A stretch of 64,000 bases of DNA from Tyto alba. Its lineage: Eukaryota > Chordata > Aves > Strigiformes > Tytonidae. The stretch covers positions 17,601,518 to 17,665,517 of the forward strand of contig NW_024881313.1 of NCBI RefSeq assembly GCF_018691265.1, given 5' to 3'. A model generated the notes under the pieces. That model had not been told where the DNA came from. It searched no databases and saw only the letters and a program-made list of their open reading frames with translations. The position numbers and the translations under genes are program-made. This document shows positions 39,401-53,600 of the stretch, piece by piece. Numbering within the stretch: the first letter of the stretch is position 1; every line of letters begins with the position of its first letter.

Positions 39401-42400
39401 GACACAAGACCTCTGAGGCTGGAGAGGCATGTGGTGCATCCCTGTCCCCACAACACCACAGGTCTTCTATGGGAGATGGAGCAGGGCCAGGCTGTCACCA
39501 GGCGAGACATAGCACTTACTGATGAATTAGCAGTAAGACAGAGTCATGATAACCAGAAAATGTGATGTTCTGTGCCCAAAAGACCAGAATCTCTTTGAGC
39601 AAAAATGCATACTCAGCAACAACAACCACTGTGCTTACACTTAATGGGAAGTTTACCCTACATTCAAAGATCAAACTGTATACCAGAAATCCATACACTC
39701 AGAAATGCTTGACAAAACATAGCTGTTCTCACAAATCACAACTCTCAAATATAACAAAATAAGCCAAGATGGAATTGACAGCTACTCATGACAAATTCAA
39801 TCCTGATCACAAAATTCAACATGGAGAGGAAATTTAGCTCCTAGGAATAGATGCTATTTATCATGTTTGCAGTTCCCCAGCTGATCAACTCCCAGCTGTA
39901 CACCAACTAAGCATCAGGGGATTAACTTAGCTTTGATACGGAGTAATCACTCTATTTGGTCTTTGAGCTGTGTCTCACATCTTCACATTTCCTTAGAAAC
40001 ACATAATATTATTTCACTACTGCATCAATGAACTCTAAAAATGGTAGTTAAGCCAAATATTGCACGGACTGTGAAAGAAACCTCTTGAATAAGAAACACA
40101 TAAGCAGCACCTTCTCTATTTTGTAACTAACTGTCTAAAAGCTGTTTAATAGCATCCTAGTAGAGACTACAAGGATCACTAGCATCACTACTTACACACA
40201 CTATATCTTAATGTGCTGCTCGCAGCACAAATTTCTTAGACTTAATTGTCATAGGCTGTAGTAGTTCACATTGTCAGGAACTTCTTGTATGATGAGGAAA
40301 TAGCCTAGCTGATGAGAAAATATCCTGATTATTTCCTGGTGTTACTATGCTTTCGCTGAGATACAAATATTTTGGCTGGTTTTCCAGAAAGTCATATGCT
40401 TCAGCCAGATTTGTATTATATATATATGTTTCTTAATGTGATAATGTAATGTATTCACAGTGATTCAGAGGAACTGCAAACATGTAACTCCAGTTCTCAC
40501 CCATTTACAAGCAATTCCAACTTCTACGGGATGGAAATACCAGCTACACATCAGCAGTCAGTGCAGGTTTAAAAAACTCTGGGACACTGCATGTAGGTCC
40601 ACTCTGGTTGTACACACATACATGCACACACACAGAGACCAGGTACCATATGGCTCCACCATTTGACACATCACAGACACCAATTTTGTCCCTAACACAG
40701 CACACTAAACCCACGGCTATCTCAATCATAGTCCACTCAAATTCTAGTGAAAAAAAAAACAACAGAAAACAGAAAGCCACACAATCAGGGGCCCAAGGAG
40801 GACAGTCCCATTTGTATTTCTTCCATGTGTACGTACCAGCCACTGCAGCACAGATGCATGAGGATTCTTCTGCAGAAAATTTGCTGCTAAAATATCTCTT
40901 GCTTCCCATTCTGGAACTGTACTTGTAAATGCAGGTTGGGGTGCTGTTTGTTTGTTTGCTTTTCTTACACGTGCTGCCACTGTGTCATGCACTGACAATC
41001 TTGCCCCAAAAGTTAATTAAATGTTCAATATATATTACAGCTTCCTTCCATTAGTATTCATTTGCAGAAGCTTGGGACACCTCACCCATTAAGTTCAGAT
41101 ACATGTAATTTGTTCTTAATGTATGCTCATTATTTGCTATGAAAATGTGAAAGAGGAATTCTATACAAGCCTTTTATTCAATATCATTCTATGCATAGCC
41201 AAATAGGTAGTATAAATAGCACTGGTTCTATTTCTGAATCTTTGCATTATGAGGGTTAGGGTTCCAGGCACTTGCGTTGTTACAGTGCAATCTGAAAATC
41301 CATGCTACCAGCAGATGATTCAAAAGCATACATTTAATGGTAAACTGTCAAATCTGTGCCAAGTGTTGCTCTAAAAATATTCTTCTGGCAAGATCCAAAT
41401 CTATTGAACTCTCACCTTTGAACTTCTCATTTACAACCTCAATTTTCAGTAATACTTTGTTAAGAAATGATAAATACTTTATTAAATATGGTAATTAATA
41501 TTTTTGCTATAAAATTCCAGACAGTTATTTAAAGATTACAATAATTTAGTAATTATAATAATTTAACAATGGAAGACATATATAATTCCTATTTTGAGAA
41601 TCAGACAGAAACATTATTCCAGGGAAGACAAATATTTCTTCCCAGCTATCTTATGCTCTATCTGAATTCAGTAATTTCTTAGCAGTGAACATTGGCTAAC
41701 AGATCTTTGCTAAGAATAAATCAATGAATCTCCTTAATTAACCAGTAATGACCATTGTAAGTTAAGGCTTCTCCATCCACATATTTTACAGAGCAACAGC
41801 CAAAAAATTAATGTTCTTGTCCTTACCAGCAGCCTTATTCAGAAAAGGAGCAAGATGCGTGCTAAACTGATTTTCCCTATATCTTAATTCACTTCAGTAC
41901 CACTAGGTGGTCAAGGAAATCTTGGCAGAACTTTCCAGTTGTGCACTGTTCATGGGCATTCTGCTTTTACAGAATGAACATCAACCACATAATATGAATG
42001 ATGGACCCAGAATCAGTTTTCTTGTTATATGAATTGCAAGTTTCCATCCTTGCCAAGCAAGTTCAGGACAATCAATACACAAACCTTAGTCTAATTTTAG
42101 TTATTACTTTGGGCAGCAGAGATACAAGAATGGAGAGTACATTAGTCAGCATATTTTTTCCACCTTTTTATTTTTTTTTTTTACAAAAGCGAAGGGACTG
42201 TTGAGTTTTAATTTATAAGAATATTTTTATGGTCTGAATATACCTACCCTTCCATTTACACCTACCTAAGTATTATTTTCAAAGGAAAATCACTTTGGTA
42301 GGTGCAGAAACAACAAAATTTTCAAACTGTCTATTGAAAGGGTTGTAAAAAAAGCTAGAAGTTAACAAGATAGCTACAAATATTTCTTGGAACTTCTTTT

Positions 42401-44653
42401 CACCTATAAGTTTCTGCTAAGTTCAATGGTCACAGAGATATTCCAACGACAGTCTTGATTTTTATACCCCTCTGTGTCTGAAGACATGCAATGCATATAT
42501 AACATGCAATGCAGAAATGCAATTCAGAAATAGAGGAAATTATCACCATGAGGAGAATATGCCACCCTTTGCATGAGACAGAAATCATCTGCTGACAGTT
42601 CAGAAATGCTAATTGTAAGGATAGTTTTTGAGATACAACTACATTATTTGGAAGAGTAAGATGAATGAACTCCCAGGTTACTGGCACATCATGGCCTGTT
42701 TCAAGCTACAGCTGGCATACCACCTAGGGTAAGATGTGGAAGGGTATTTGTGAGACAACCAAGATCTGGCTGAAGAGGAGCAGGATGCTGCATGGTGTCT
42801 TCCGTCTGCACTGTAACAACCTTGCTTCCTTCAGCGGGAGCTTTTTTCCAGCTCCTTTATTTGCTCTGTGATTACACATGTGAGCAACCAGAATTTATGA
42901 GTTCACACAGGTCAAATGAAAGGCTAAAATTTTTCATACCAAGAAAATGACAGGAGAGGGAGTCAAGTGAAAGGTCAAGTCAAAGGCTGTGAGAAGTTAA
43001 ATATGGATGAGTCAACAACCCATATGCAGACACATCACAACAACAAAATTCTTCTACACTGTAATATCCTCACTAAATTTTTCAGTTTTGTGACTGAAAC
43101 ATTTTAGGCCCATTAACATGATTTCTCTAATAGTGCAGATATGCTTTTTATGCAGGGATGCCTCTGGAGATACGATAACAGGAGGAATATTCCTCTCTAT
43201 CATTACTTTAATACATGTGCACAGAGCTCCCCCAGAAGAGGAAGGCTGCTCCCTTATGGGGAGATGAATGGAAGCTCAAGGATGATGTAGGCTTTGGTTA
43301 TTCCCTTTTGTTTCTTGCTTGAAGCACTTTTAGATTATGTTAAGAGATCTTAAGCACTAGAAGTAAATGAGAGCTTCCATTCACTTTTCTGGTAATTTAA
43401 TGTGTGGCAAACTGGAAAATATACAGATTAATAGATCTGCCAGCCTCAGAAACATCTGGCTTAGCAAATTAATGAGTCTGCATGAAAAAGAGGGAAAACT
43501 ACAATGCCATGACAAGCTTTCCTTCCCTGACAGGCTACATAGACATTAGCTGAGTGTCCTGTCCCTTCTCCCCAGGCAACACACGCCTGGAGAAGGGTGG
43601 ACCAACACCCAGAAAGGCTGCAATGAATCATTTCCTGCTAAAGATTCACAAGTGAACTGTTAGATGGTGGTACAGAGGAGGTTGGGAGGATCCTGGACAA
43701 TATCATCAGTGTTGTGATGAACTGCAGAACTGATGGGTCTCTTAGACAAATGCATTTTCCTTGCATTGATGAGTTGTCCATTTTCCTCCCACCTCAGGCT
43801 CACTAGCTCCTCTGTTTCATATATTTTCAGGGTAGCTACCCCCTCAGTCTGACACTAGATGCAGCAGGCCTGTGACCAGCTATCAGGCATGCAGGTCAGA
43901 AGCTGCTCGCTGCACTGAAGCAGGAGTTCCAAGGAGTGACCAGCCCAGACGTGTGTTCCCCCCATGGCCTGCGCCACAGCCCATCTGTAGAGGTGTCTCT
44001 GCTGTCACTTAATCCACTGCACACAGTTGGGCACTGAAGAGAAAAAAGGTGAAACGTCTGAGACTGGATTAAACCCAGGATTTTCCCGTTCAAAGCCCCA
44101 GGGGTGACAAGAAACAAGCATCTCTGGAAAGGCTGGGTCTGAAATTATGGAGTAGGTGCAGAAGGAGCATTACACAGGCTGGAGACTGGCAGAGGGGACG
44201 ATTTGCAACCTGTTGTCCTATTCTAAAATACTTAATAAGATTCTTTGGTGTATGATATCAATGTTTTTTACATCATGGTAGTCCATCTCTTTGACCTACT
44301 CTTTGGAGATGTTGACACTCTTAAATATTTATTATAAACTAATATGACATTTCAATGAGATAAACACAGCATTTATCTCATCTGACAGACAGGAAGATGG
44401 CTACTCAAGTGCCTCCCAGAACTATTAAAAGTACAGGGTCTGGAAAGGGATTCTCCTTGCCTGCTTGTAATCTTGCAGGCCATGGAGAGGCAGCCATTCA
44501 CCGCTCAGTGAGCAGGAGCAAGTCTACCCTTCTTGCTTCATCCCACCAGTTAAAGTCTCAAACTACCAGAAATATTGGTAAAGATTACTCTGCTTATCAC
44601 TGGTGACCAAAAATTACTTTTAGAAACAGAGAATGTCTTAAGTGACCTCGCTT
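33491..44653. other. long non-coding stretch
   Basis: No gene, LTR or CR1 was recognised over 11 kb. A CpG-dense cluster lies at 34466-34535 and a 15-base A run at 34630-34644. GC-richer patches lie at about 33830-33990, 36690-36850, 39340-39500 and 43550-44200. A 12-base tandem duplication is at 36641-36664, a CA-rich tract is near 40610-40640 and a hairpin is at 43563-43597. The strings of open codons in the GC-richer patches show no domain. Confidence 0.5.
36641..36664. repeat. 12-bp exact tandem duplication carrying two CACATGTG E-boxes
   Basis: The unit GCAGCACATGTG occurs twice back to back without a mismatch. Each unit holds the palindromic E-box core CACATGTG, so two E-boxes sit 12 bases apart, about one helical turn. 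It may be a slippage product or a functional bHLH pair. Confidence 0.75.
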
Positions 44654-44676
44654 AAAAAAAAAAAAAAAAAAAAAAA
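44654..44676 (+). repeat. poly(A) tract, 23 bases
   Basis: A pure run of 23 A's. No AATAAA lies in the 40 bases before it, which argues against a transcript-derived tail. Simplest reading: a mononucleotide slippage tract. Confidence 0.9.
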
Positions 44677-47600
44677 GAGTGGAAAAAAGGAGATAAAGCT
44701 GATGTGTAGGTTAAGTCTGCACTGTGCAGAGATAGCCTAAGGCAGTGTCTGCACTTTATCAGTCTCCACTGACTCAGTATGTTTATTCTTTTTATCTGTT
44801 TGTTTTATAGTGGCTAAGGTAGCTGTTTATAACAGCAGCATTTTTGTATCAAAATGTTAATTTCTGTATATAGGAACTGAGCTTTAAATTACATAAATAC
44901 AAAGAAAGGAAAAGTATTCTGAGAAAGACAAACCTAAGGGATACATGCAGGACAGCAGATTGCATTTGTATAATAATTAACCATCTCCACAGTGCCCAGG
45001 AAAACAAAGCAAGACCTCCATGCCTGCACAGACAAGTGATTACAGGGGCAAGGTGAAGGCGTGCTGTCCACATATCATGATCCAAATGGCAATCAAGCCA
45101 GACTGAATTTTAGAGATATAAAGGGAGATGAAACAAAATAATTTAAAGCCCAAGAAAAATAAACTTTGCTGGGTCACATAAATATCAAAGCAGATTGATT
45201 GCTAGGGAACTAGAATATTAACAAGCCAGGCAAGCAAGTTCACTGTCTGCTCTCAACAGACGCAACTGCAGGTCAGCATGCAAATGCTTTCCGTTATTTA
45301 TACAGTCCAAGACAGTTATAGGATATTGCACACTGTACAGAAGATTAGCTAAGTCATGGTCATGTAGAAGAAATGAACAAAAAATACCCCCCCTAGATTT
45401 TAACTCTGATTGAAACCTTCTGAGTATTCCTGAGAAATTACAATAGACTATTATTAATTTGTCACAATGGGACCACACATGCTCCACATCACCACTCAAG
45501 TTAGTTTGTGTTCAAAGTCTTTACACTGGCTAATTATCCCATTAGGAGTCAATGGAGGAGTGAATGACTGAGTAACAACTCCAAGATTTGGGCCTTGCAG
45601 AGGGAGAATGGGTAAATGAAAAACAGCAATCAAAACTTCCAACAAATGAACAGAACCATAAGGGGGTTTGTTTTCTTTTGTTTTGTTTTTTCCTTCTGTT
45701 ATTGGTTATTTCTGGTACCTTGCAATCTTCCCAAAATAGTGGGAAGGTGGAAATTGTAGCAACATTCCTAGAAAGCTCAAAGAGAAATCAGTGCTAGCAG
45801 TAATTTCATGTGAGGCCCTGTTTCAGCCTTGGAGTGAATCAATGAATGGATGTGGTTTTTTTCTTGTCTCTTATAAAGATAACTCCATATATCCTAATAG
45901 TCTGAGAATTTCCAATGACTAAGAGTTATTAATAAAGGAAGAGCAGCAGAGATTTTTTTGTGCTTATCAAAGCTTCTACCAGCATTGCCATTCTGCAAGG
46001 TGAGAAAATGCTGAAAGATAAATAATTAAATGAATACATTAATTTATGTATTCCGTATGGAAGGTAGCATTGTAATGGCATTCACATTTCCCAGCGGGAC
46101 ATCAGCCACACAGCTTACATTGAAAGTACACATTTTTTTCCTTGCAGTCATAATTCATCTCAAGACTTCTGCCTTCTGACTAATGGGGACAGGATCCTTA
46201 TTCCCTTTCCTGCTGTCACCACTCAGCCTTGGAAGTATTGGGAGTGCTCTGCAATCCTCACTGCCCAATTAATCCACCTGTTACCCAGACATCATGTCCT
46301 TATGGTACACACAGGAAAGCCCCTCACGTGAGTCTCCAAGTGCTTTAAACCCTGCTCAGCTTGAACAGTGATGCTGTAGCTCAAGCCAGGTCATAGTAAC
46401 TTTGAAGCAAAACCAAAAGCAAATTCAACAAAAGCCTGAAAACAAAACAAAACAAATTCCTATGCTTTTTAAATTATTCAGGAAATAAATCTTAATTTTT
46501 TCCTTTAATTCATGTAAACTCTGATCCTGTTTTACATCTCTCTAATAATGAGTGACCTAAAAGACACAATGTGCTTACAGGATGATTTCACCATCATTCT
46601 TCATTTGCCTTTCACTGTAGCATGGCTGGTGGCACATGATGCCCTGTAGCTCCTTCTAGACCAGAACCCTCTTGCATAGTTACCTGTGACTGACAGGGAA
46701 TGGACTCACTGGCCTAGCTAATTCCCTCCCTTGCTGTGTTACTAAGTTTAAAGAATTTCTCAATTTTAAGAACTTAAGGAATAATGCAAAATAAAATAGA
46801 AAATGGTGAAAGTCTTGTGTTCTTTCCAGTAGCAAAGAAAGCCTGAGAATGACAAATTTAAAGAAGGGGTGATTATGAAAATTAAATCTCCACTCAAATA
46901 TATGAATTCTCCTTTATTTGGTGAAAGTGGGGAAACACAAGGGCAGGGGGAACAAGAGAACTTTAAAGCTAATAATGTTACTGCCAATGGAAAAATCTAG
47001 TTGAAGTGAATGCTGAAACTTTTTTGCACAAGTTTTCAGTTAAAAAAAAAAAATATATTTTACATCAACAGAACATTTTTCAGAATAAGCTTCCAGGTTT
47101 AATTAGGAAGACTCTCCTACTCTTCATGCTGGGAAGGGCAGTCAATATCCTGCTGGTAGAGAGCTCCTGAAGTCACAAGGGCAGCAATAACAGCACCAGC
47201 ATCAGGGTCCCACAAAACAGTAGGGGCCAGCATTCATTGAATTTGGGAGCAGTAAGGCTCATTGATTTTACTGTTTGACACAACTAAAGCCAAAAGAAAA
47301 ATTCTCTTCAAGGAAGACCTGGCGTGTATTCCCTGGATACATAAACAAAAGAGGCCCTTTGGAAGTATATAATTATTCTACAATAGCCAGAGAAAATATG
47401 ACATGTTTTGATCACGGTGCTGAAGTATCCAAGACATAACCAGGGATGAGCAGCAGCCTCCCTGGACACTTCTCACCACGATCACAACTTCCATCTACTT
47501 CCTTTCTCGTATGGTTTCAGTGCCTCTACCTGGTAAAGGAAAGGAAGGGCAGAAGCGGTGGCCGTGTAGCCATGCAAAAGGGCTAACAGTAGACATCATC

Positions 47601-50600
47601 ACATGGTCTTCTGGATTATCTGTATTTCATCAACCCTCCCTAATAAAAATAGTTCAACTAAGAACAGTATTAGGTCCAGTATGGCTATGAAAGAAAGCAC
47701 TTGAAAATCTATTCTGAGGAGAAAAATGTAGTTTTCCCACTGCCATTACAAGAATGTCCCAGTGTATTACTGCCATCTTTCTACTCTCTGCATGCCAGTT
47801 TGCAAACTCAAGTAGTAATCCTACTGAAAACCAAATAGGCAAATATGTTTTCACTGTTTTCTTTACCTCACTCAAATAGCATAGACTGTAGTTTGCAGAG
47901 TAAAGCATTTCTTTGGGTTTTATACACAACTTCTTGAGTTAATAGCTAAGAATCTCAAAATACTAACAATTAACAGATTACTGTGTTCAATATTCTTGGC
48001 ATTTAGGATTCTTGGCATTTACCCTCTTAAAAAATGGAAGAAAGAAGTGATGGAAAGAAATTATATGTCTTGTTCAACAGCACTCAGGTCTGTTCTTTAG
48101 ACAGGAATTGAACAACACACTTTTGAATGAGTAGAGGAAATAACAAAAATATTTATTTATGGTTGACCAATGAATAATATTTTGATTAGCTGACAATTTT
48201 AAAACACAATCAAGTTAAAGGAAACATTTACTTTATCCAAAACACTGCATTTTCAATGTTTAAATTTTCTAGTGTATGTCAACATTATTCAGCAGTTACT
48301 TTTAAAGTATGAATTATTTTTTAACAGTAAAATTCAAGCATTTCATTTAGAAAATACTTTAACAAAATGTTTGGGCTGTTTAAATCAAAACAATTTGCCA
48401 AAGCATACATTTCCAAAACATTTCTCCTGACCTAAATCTGAATACCTGAAAAAAAAAAGTCAGCTATGTTCACTCTACACAGTCCCATTCACTTGGTTGT
48501 CCTTTTCATTTTCATCAGGACTGAATCTTAAAAGACTGCAAATCAAATGAAACAGAATAGGGTGTTTTTCTCTTTTTACAAGCTAAAGGATCACAATTAG
48601 AGACCATCAATTATTATTATTATTTCTCCAAAATAGATTGCAAAGAGCATTGCATTTTCATTGGATAATATGTCCATAAAAGAGCAAATTCTGAGATAAT
48701 TTTCTTAATAACTTTTCAACATTTTTTGGTTACCTTAGACGCTGAAAATCATTTTTGCCAATAGCACACTGCAAAATAACCTGGCGCTATCTCAGCAGTC
48801 ACTTTTATGACCAAAGTGAATTACTCTCTCTTACAGATAAAAGGCTTTACTCTAAGAATTTAGACACCTGTGATATCTTCACATACATCTTACCAAGCCT
48901 TAATTTGTTTAACATAGCTAAGCAATATAAAAATTAGTAAGCACTATCCATAGAGTAACGTGATATAAACCTAAAGTTTTTTTACTGAAGGCATGTATGA
49001 ATCAGAATTATTGAGTCCAGTTTCAATTGTTCTGTTTCTGAAGTGGCTGGAAAACCTTAATACTGGTTAAGATATGTGAAAGCAACCAATTAAATACAGG
49101 AGACTAAGACACAAATTGGAAACTAAGATGTTAAATCTACATAAAATACTATGACAGTTCACATACAAAGCTGGAAAAACTTCTCAAACTAGGCTGTGTC
49201 TTCTACTGTAACAGAGCAGCTCTCGAAATAAACAGTCACACTGATCAATGTAGACAAAACTTCAGAATAGTAGCATGGCCTGAAAAACTTGAAAATGAAC
49301 CCTCTCCAGAAAACCTTTTCTTAACAGCAGGAAAAATATCCTCAACATCTTTTTGAGCCACAAGGTCACGGCTGGAAAGAAAAACATAACTTCAGAGGTC
49401 CAAGGACATGAATATCTAAAGCAATCAAGCTATCATGCAAGTGATTAAATCCCATTATGTCTAAGTTTGAGGTTACTGGGTGGAATTGTGCAACAGTAAT
49501 GTATTTGACAGAAAAATTTATATTATTATTTTTAGCTATTAATGCAAAAAAAAACCAGAATCCATACAGAACTGGGTAACAGTGTGAGGAAAGACAGAAA
49601 TTCGAAGTATAAGACAGAATGCATTTTCATCAAAGACAACAAGGCTTAAATATAAAGCACCATAGCTCACTCTGCACTCCAACTGCAAAAGCCCATAACT
49701 GAATATGAAACATGGAAGTGGATAGATGAAACCCTCCTCGTCTTATCCTTCTCATAGCAGAGGTTAAAGAGTTCTGGACTGAAAGAAGAGGAATAATTTT
49801 GTAATGCTACCAACTCACTGAAGAATAGAGGGAAACATTTCCTAAATTCATCCAAAATTGGAACTACCCAGAAGAGAAATCTTAAAGCCAAAACGGGCTG
49901 AAAGACTGCATTAGCAGACAAGTCTCATGCATCTACCATGAGACTAATACATCCCCTGAAAGGATGTTCCATGTCCCTTATCCTCCCCACCCTGCACCAT
50001 CAATACCTGCAGTGTGGAACCAAAACTGCACCCACCCAGACTCATGCTCACCAGCTTCCCAGAAGGAAAAACATCACGTGATTGATCACAAACATTTAAG
50101 GTGAAACACTCCCAGGTGAAAGCTGTTCTCAATACCCAGCACACATGCCCACCACATTTCTTCCATAGCCCTACAAACCTTGTCTCCAGCACTGGGGTTC
50201 AAGCTGGTATCTCTGTCTGCTAGCACTGAGCATGGGGCCACAACAGGAAACAATCTCTGTGGCTCCTCAGTGAGCCAACATCCCTTCCATGTGTTTTACG
50301 GCTCTGAAAAGCCTCGTGCCCTCCAGGCCTTGCTCCTGACTTTAAATCGTGCAATTCACAGACCTTAGCATGACTGAGTTTGATGACTGACCTCCCACAG
50401 TGCCCACTCCATGAACAGGAATAAAAGAAAATCCAAATACTGACTGGAAGAGTGGCTGAGGTGCAAGGGAAGAGAAGTAGTTGCCTGCCAGTTGGCTCGC
50501 AGAGGGCTTTGGAAATAAAAGTTACTAGGTATAAACAGGTGAGAGATCACCTGTAAATATAAGACATTTGCACTCTAAACAAGAAAATACTAGAGCTATA

Positions 50601-53600
50601 ATGGTGTTAGTTCCTGTGTTAGCGCAATGAGCTGTACGCCTTCACCTACCAGGGAAGAGAGGGTGGGCACATTTCTGATATGAATATACACACAAATGAG
50701 CAGCTTTTCAGATGGCGCTCAGCATTGTGCTTCCTTCTTTCTTCGGCTCAAAAATGCAATATACAACCAGTGAAAATTACAAACAAAATGCACCATTAGG
50801 AGTCACAGATTTCCAAACCACTTTGGCAAAGAAAACAGTTTTCTAAATTATAGAGATAAGCAGTGATCTCTATTTGCATAAAAACATGAAAATGTCTACT
50901 GTGTGATTCAAATACTACTAGCACTTTAGCATAATTACCCTGCCTCCTTAAAAATCACCCATGGAGAAACGGATGAGGCCTTAAAATATAGCACAACACA
51001 AAATGCATCTTATGAACTGTACAGCTTTTAAAGTGCTCTTGAAACACAAGAGGTGGCATGATTTAAGGTATATTCTCCATTTCTTCTATATTATAGACTA
51101 CACATTCAACTCCAAATCCTGGGATGTCATTAGCCCCCAAACTTTACGAGGCTCACAACCTGGCAGAAGTTTTCATACTGTACATCTGCATTAGTGTTTT
51201 CATTCAGATCAGGAGTGCACTTTTGAAACAAATCTCCTGGTCACTTAATAAGCTTTGGTTCATGTTATAGTCTTAAAGCACATGGACCTGAAGACACTCT
51301 CTAGGAGTACCTGCACTGTACTCCAGCCTACAGTGGGTGAACACCAGTCTGCTGGTCCAGACTATGGGGGGTTTTGCCATAAAATTCCTGAAATAAATGT
51401 AGTGTGGACATTGTGTCCTTAGTACCAATGATTTTACTCTACTGATCCACTCCCATTGGTTTCACTACTTGCTAACATAGACATAGCTGTGCAAAGGTTA
51501 GCTTAGACCCTTAAACCCCAAAGGAAACGATCTGTTGGAAAACAGCATTCATCTTCACAGATGGACCATAAAGTAGCCTCAAGCAATATCTGCCCTTGCG
51601 TGGTTTGACTTGGCTTTCAAACCATCATGACGTAATGTTCTGTGTTTTTTCTACAACAGTGGCTGTGTTCTACCAAAAGAATAAATGGCCAGAAGAAGAG
51701 GTGGTTTTGGAAACCAGGACTGGATGCACTAGTGAAATCAGAGACTCAGAGAGGAATGTAAATTTTAAGATTATGCACTTCCAGTTTCTTTCCCAATATA
51801 TGGAAACTGGACCACACATTGCATTTCTCATGAATAGATAAAAAAAAAAAAGGCTTTTAACCCAATTCCTCATTTTCATAGTTTTGACAATAGTCATAAT
51901 TTTAACATTCCACTTCTCTCTCTGTGCTGCAAGGTATAGCGCAGAACCCAAAAGCAGGAAGCCAGGGTCTCATTTCTGCATGCCTTTAGGGAAACCTATA
52001 TGAAATTGATTTATTCCAGGCTAAGATAATGTACAGTTAGAAAAGAGATTAAATGAAAATAGGTCTGTTTCTGGCTGTGATCTTAACATGCATCTGGAAA
52101 GGAACTACTGGGCTGAAATAAAAAAATCATAATTGCAAAGGCATCAGATTTTTTTAACTCTATGTACAGACAGAAAATATGTTATCAAATACATCTCCAA
52201 TTAGCAACTTCCAGTCCTTCAAATAAAGGGGAGCAAGTTACTTGTTGGTTGAACAGAGACTGCAGAGTTCTAACTTCATATCAAACAAAATCATCCATAT
52301 ACTCTGTGGATGATTCTGTGAAAAAAACAAGTGGTAAAAATAAATTACAGTACAAGTACTGGGACTAAGATGGAAAAGCACCGGTCACTAGCCACAATTA
52401 AATGGTGCAAAAAGGATGCTACAGAATGTAGTTTGTAACCACAGGAAGAGATCAACTTCTCTCCTCAGTACAGGTCAGGCAGTTTAGTTAGGCATTAAGA
52501 AGCATTGAACCAAATCAGACTAAAATATAAAATTAATGTATTCATATGTGAAAAGGAAAAAAAATCTAAATACTCCCCAGAACATTCTCCCATTGGTCTA
52601 CTACTGAGACAGAAGAAAAGGCTCGAACCTTTGCCCGTGATGGCTACAAGGAGTAATTTTAAAGTCTTTGAAGATCAGGATCCAATTCCATGTTGTCTTT
52701 TTCACACTATAATCCCAGACATGCTCTATCTTTTATAAACCACCTTAATCTTATTTGCCAAGCACCCATAATTCCTGAAATCTCACTGTACTCTTCAGGC
52801 CAAAGTAGGAAAATGTAATAAAATAGAAGTAATACCATGCTTCCCAAGTGGTCCCACAGTCCTTACCCTGCTCTGCCTGCAATGGAGGAGAAAAGGTGAT
52901 TGACAGGAGGCAAGGCTCAGGAGAAGTAAGTAGAGGAGAGGTTGGGGCAGGGAAGAGACACTGCAAGAAAGTGTTTAAACTGCTAGTTCTTGTCCCACAA
53001 ACTGAGATCTGTGGCCAGGAAATCCAGGCCTCTCTAGAGCAAGTCCCTCTGCCACCTGCTCCACCACCTCAGTCTTCTCACTGGCCAGGACCTGGCATCA
53101 CACTGTGGGGAGCCTGACCTATCCCCTGGCCAGGCTTCCCTTTCAGCATCCTCAGATTTCCCTCTCCCTGTCATCAGTTTTTTGTGGGTAGTCCGGGAGG
53201 TTTAGGCTGCAATCCGTTTTTCAAGTTGCAGGTGGCTGACCTGCACCTGCTTCAGTCAGTGCCACTTGCCATAGGGCAGGATGAGCCAGAGGGAACTTCA
53301 GTCAGCTTCAGCTCTTGCTCTTCTCTAAGCTCCCCTAGCTATGGTACCTGGATTAGAAGTTCTGCTCCTAATTCTCTTCTCAATTTGAAAAAAGATAGAG
53401 AACTAGCTCACAGAGGTAGATTGACAATATTGTAACCTGGGCAAGTGGATATCAGAAAAAGATCAGATATTTGACCATCTCTCCTTTCTCTGAGATTGAG
53501 CACGTATTACTTTCTCGCTGTATCTCTTTCAGGATGTTTTAATTAGTTGTTATATGCAAAAGCAATACATAAGACTGTTTAAAAACAATTATAACAATTA

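Noticed and set aside
41253..41263. GGGTTAGGGTT, telomere-like
   Set aside because: Fewer than two repeat units; expected by chance in 64 kb. The CCTAACCTAACCCC-like string near 22682-22697 is likewise too short.
41900..41910. CCACTAGGTGG, resembling a CTCF core
   Set aside because: Only the symmetric core fits; the flanking positions of the CTCF motif do not, and a short palindrome alone is weak.
44654..44676. A23 tract as a retrocopy tail
   Set aside because: No polyadenylation signal precedes it and no transcript-like body is recognisable.
48030..48110. MIR-like antisense phrase around TTGTTCAACAGCACTCAGG
   Set aside because: Only two short blocks resemble the element, below what I would call.
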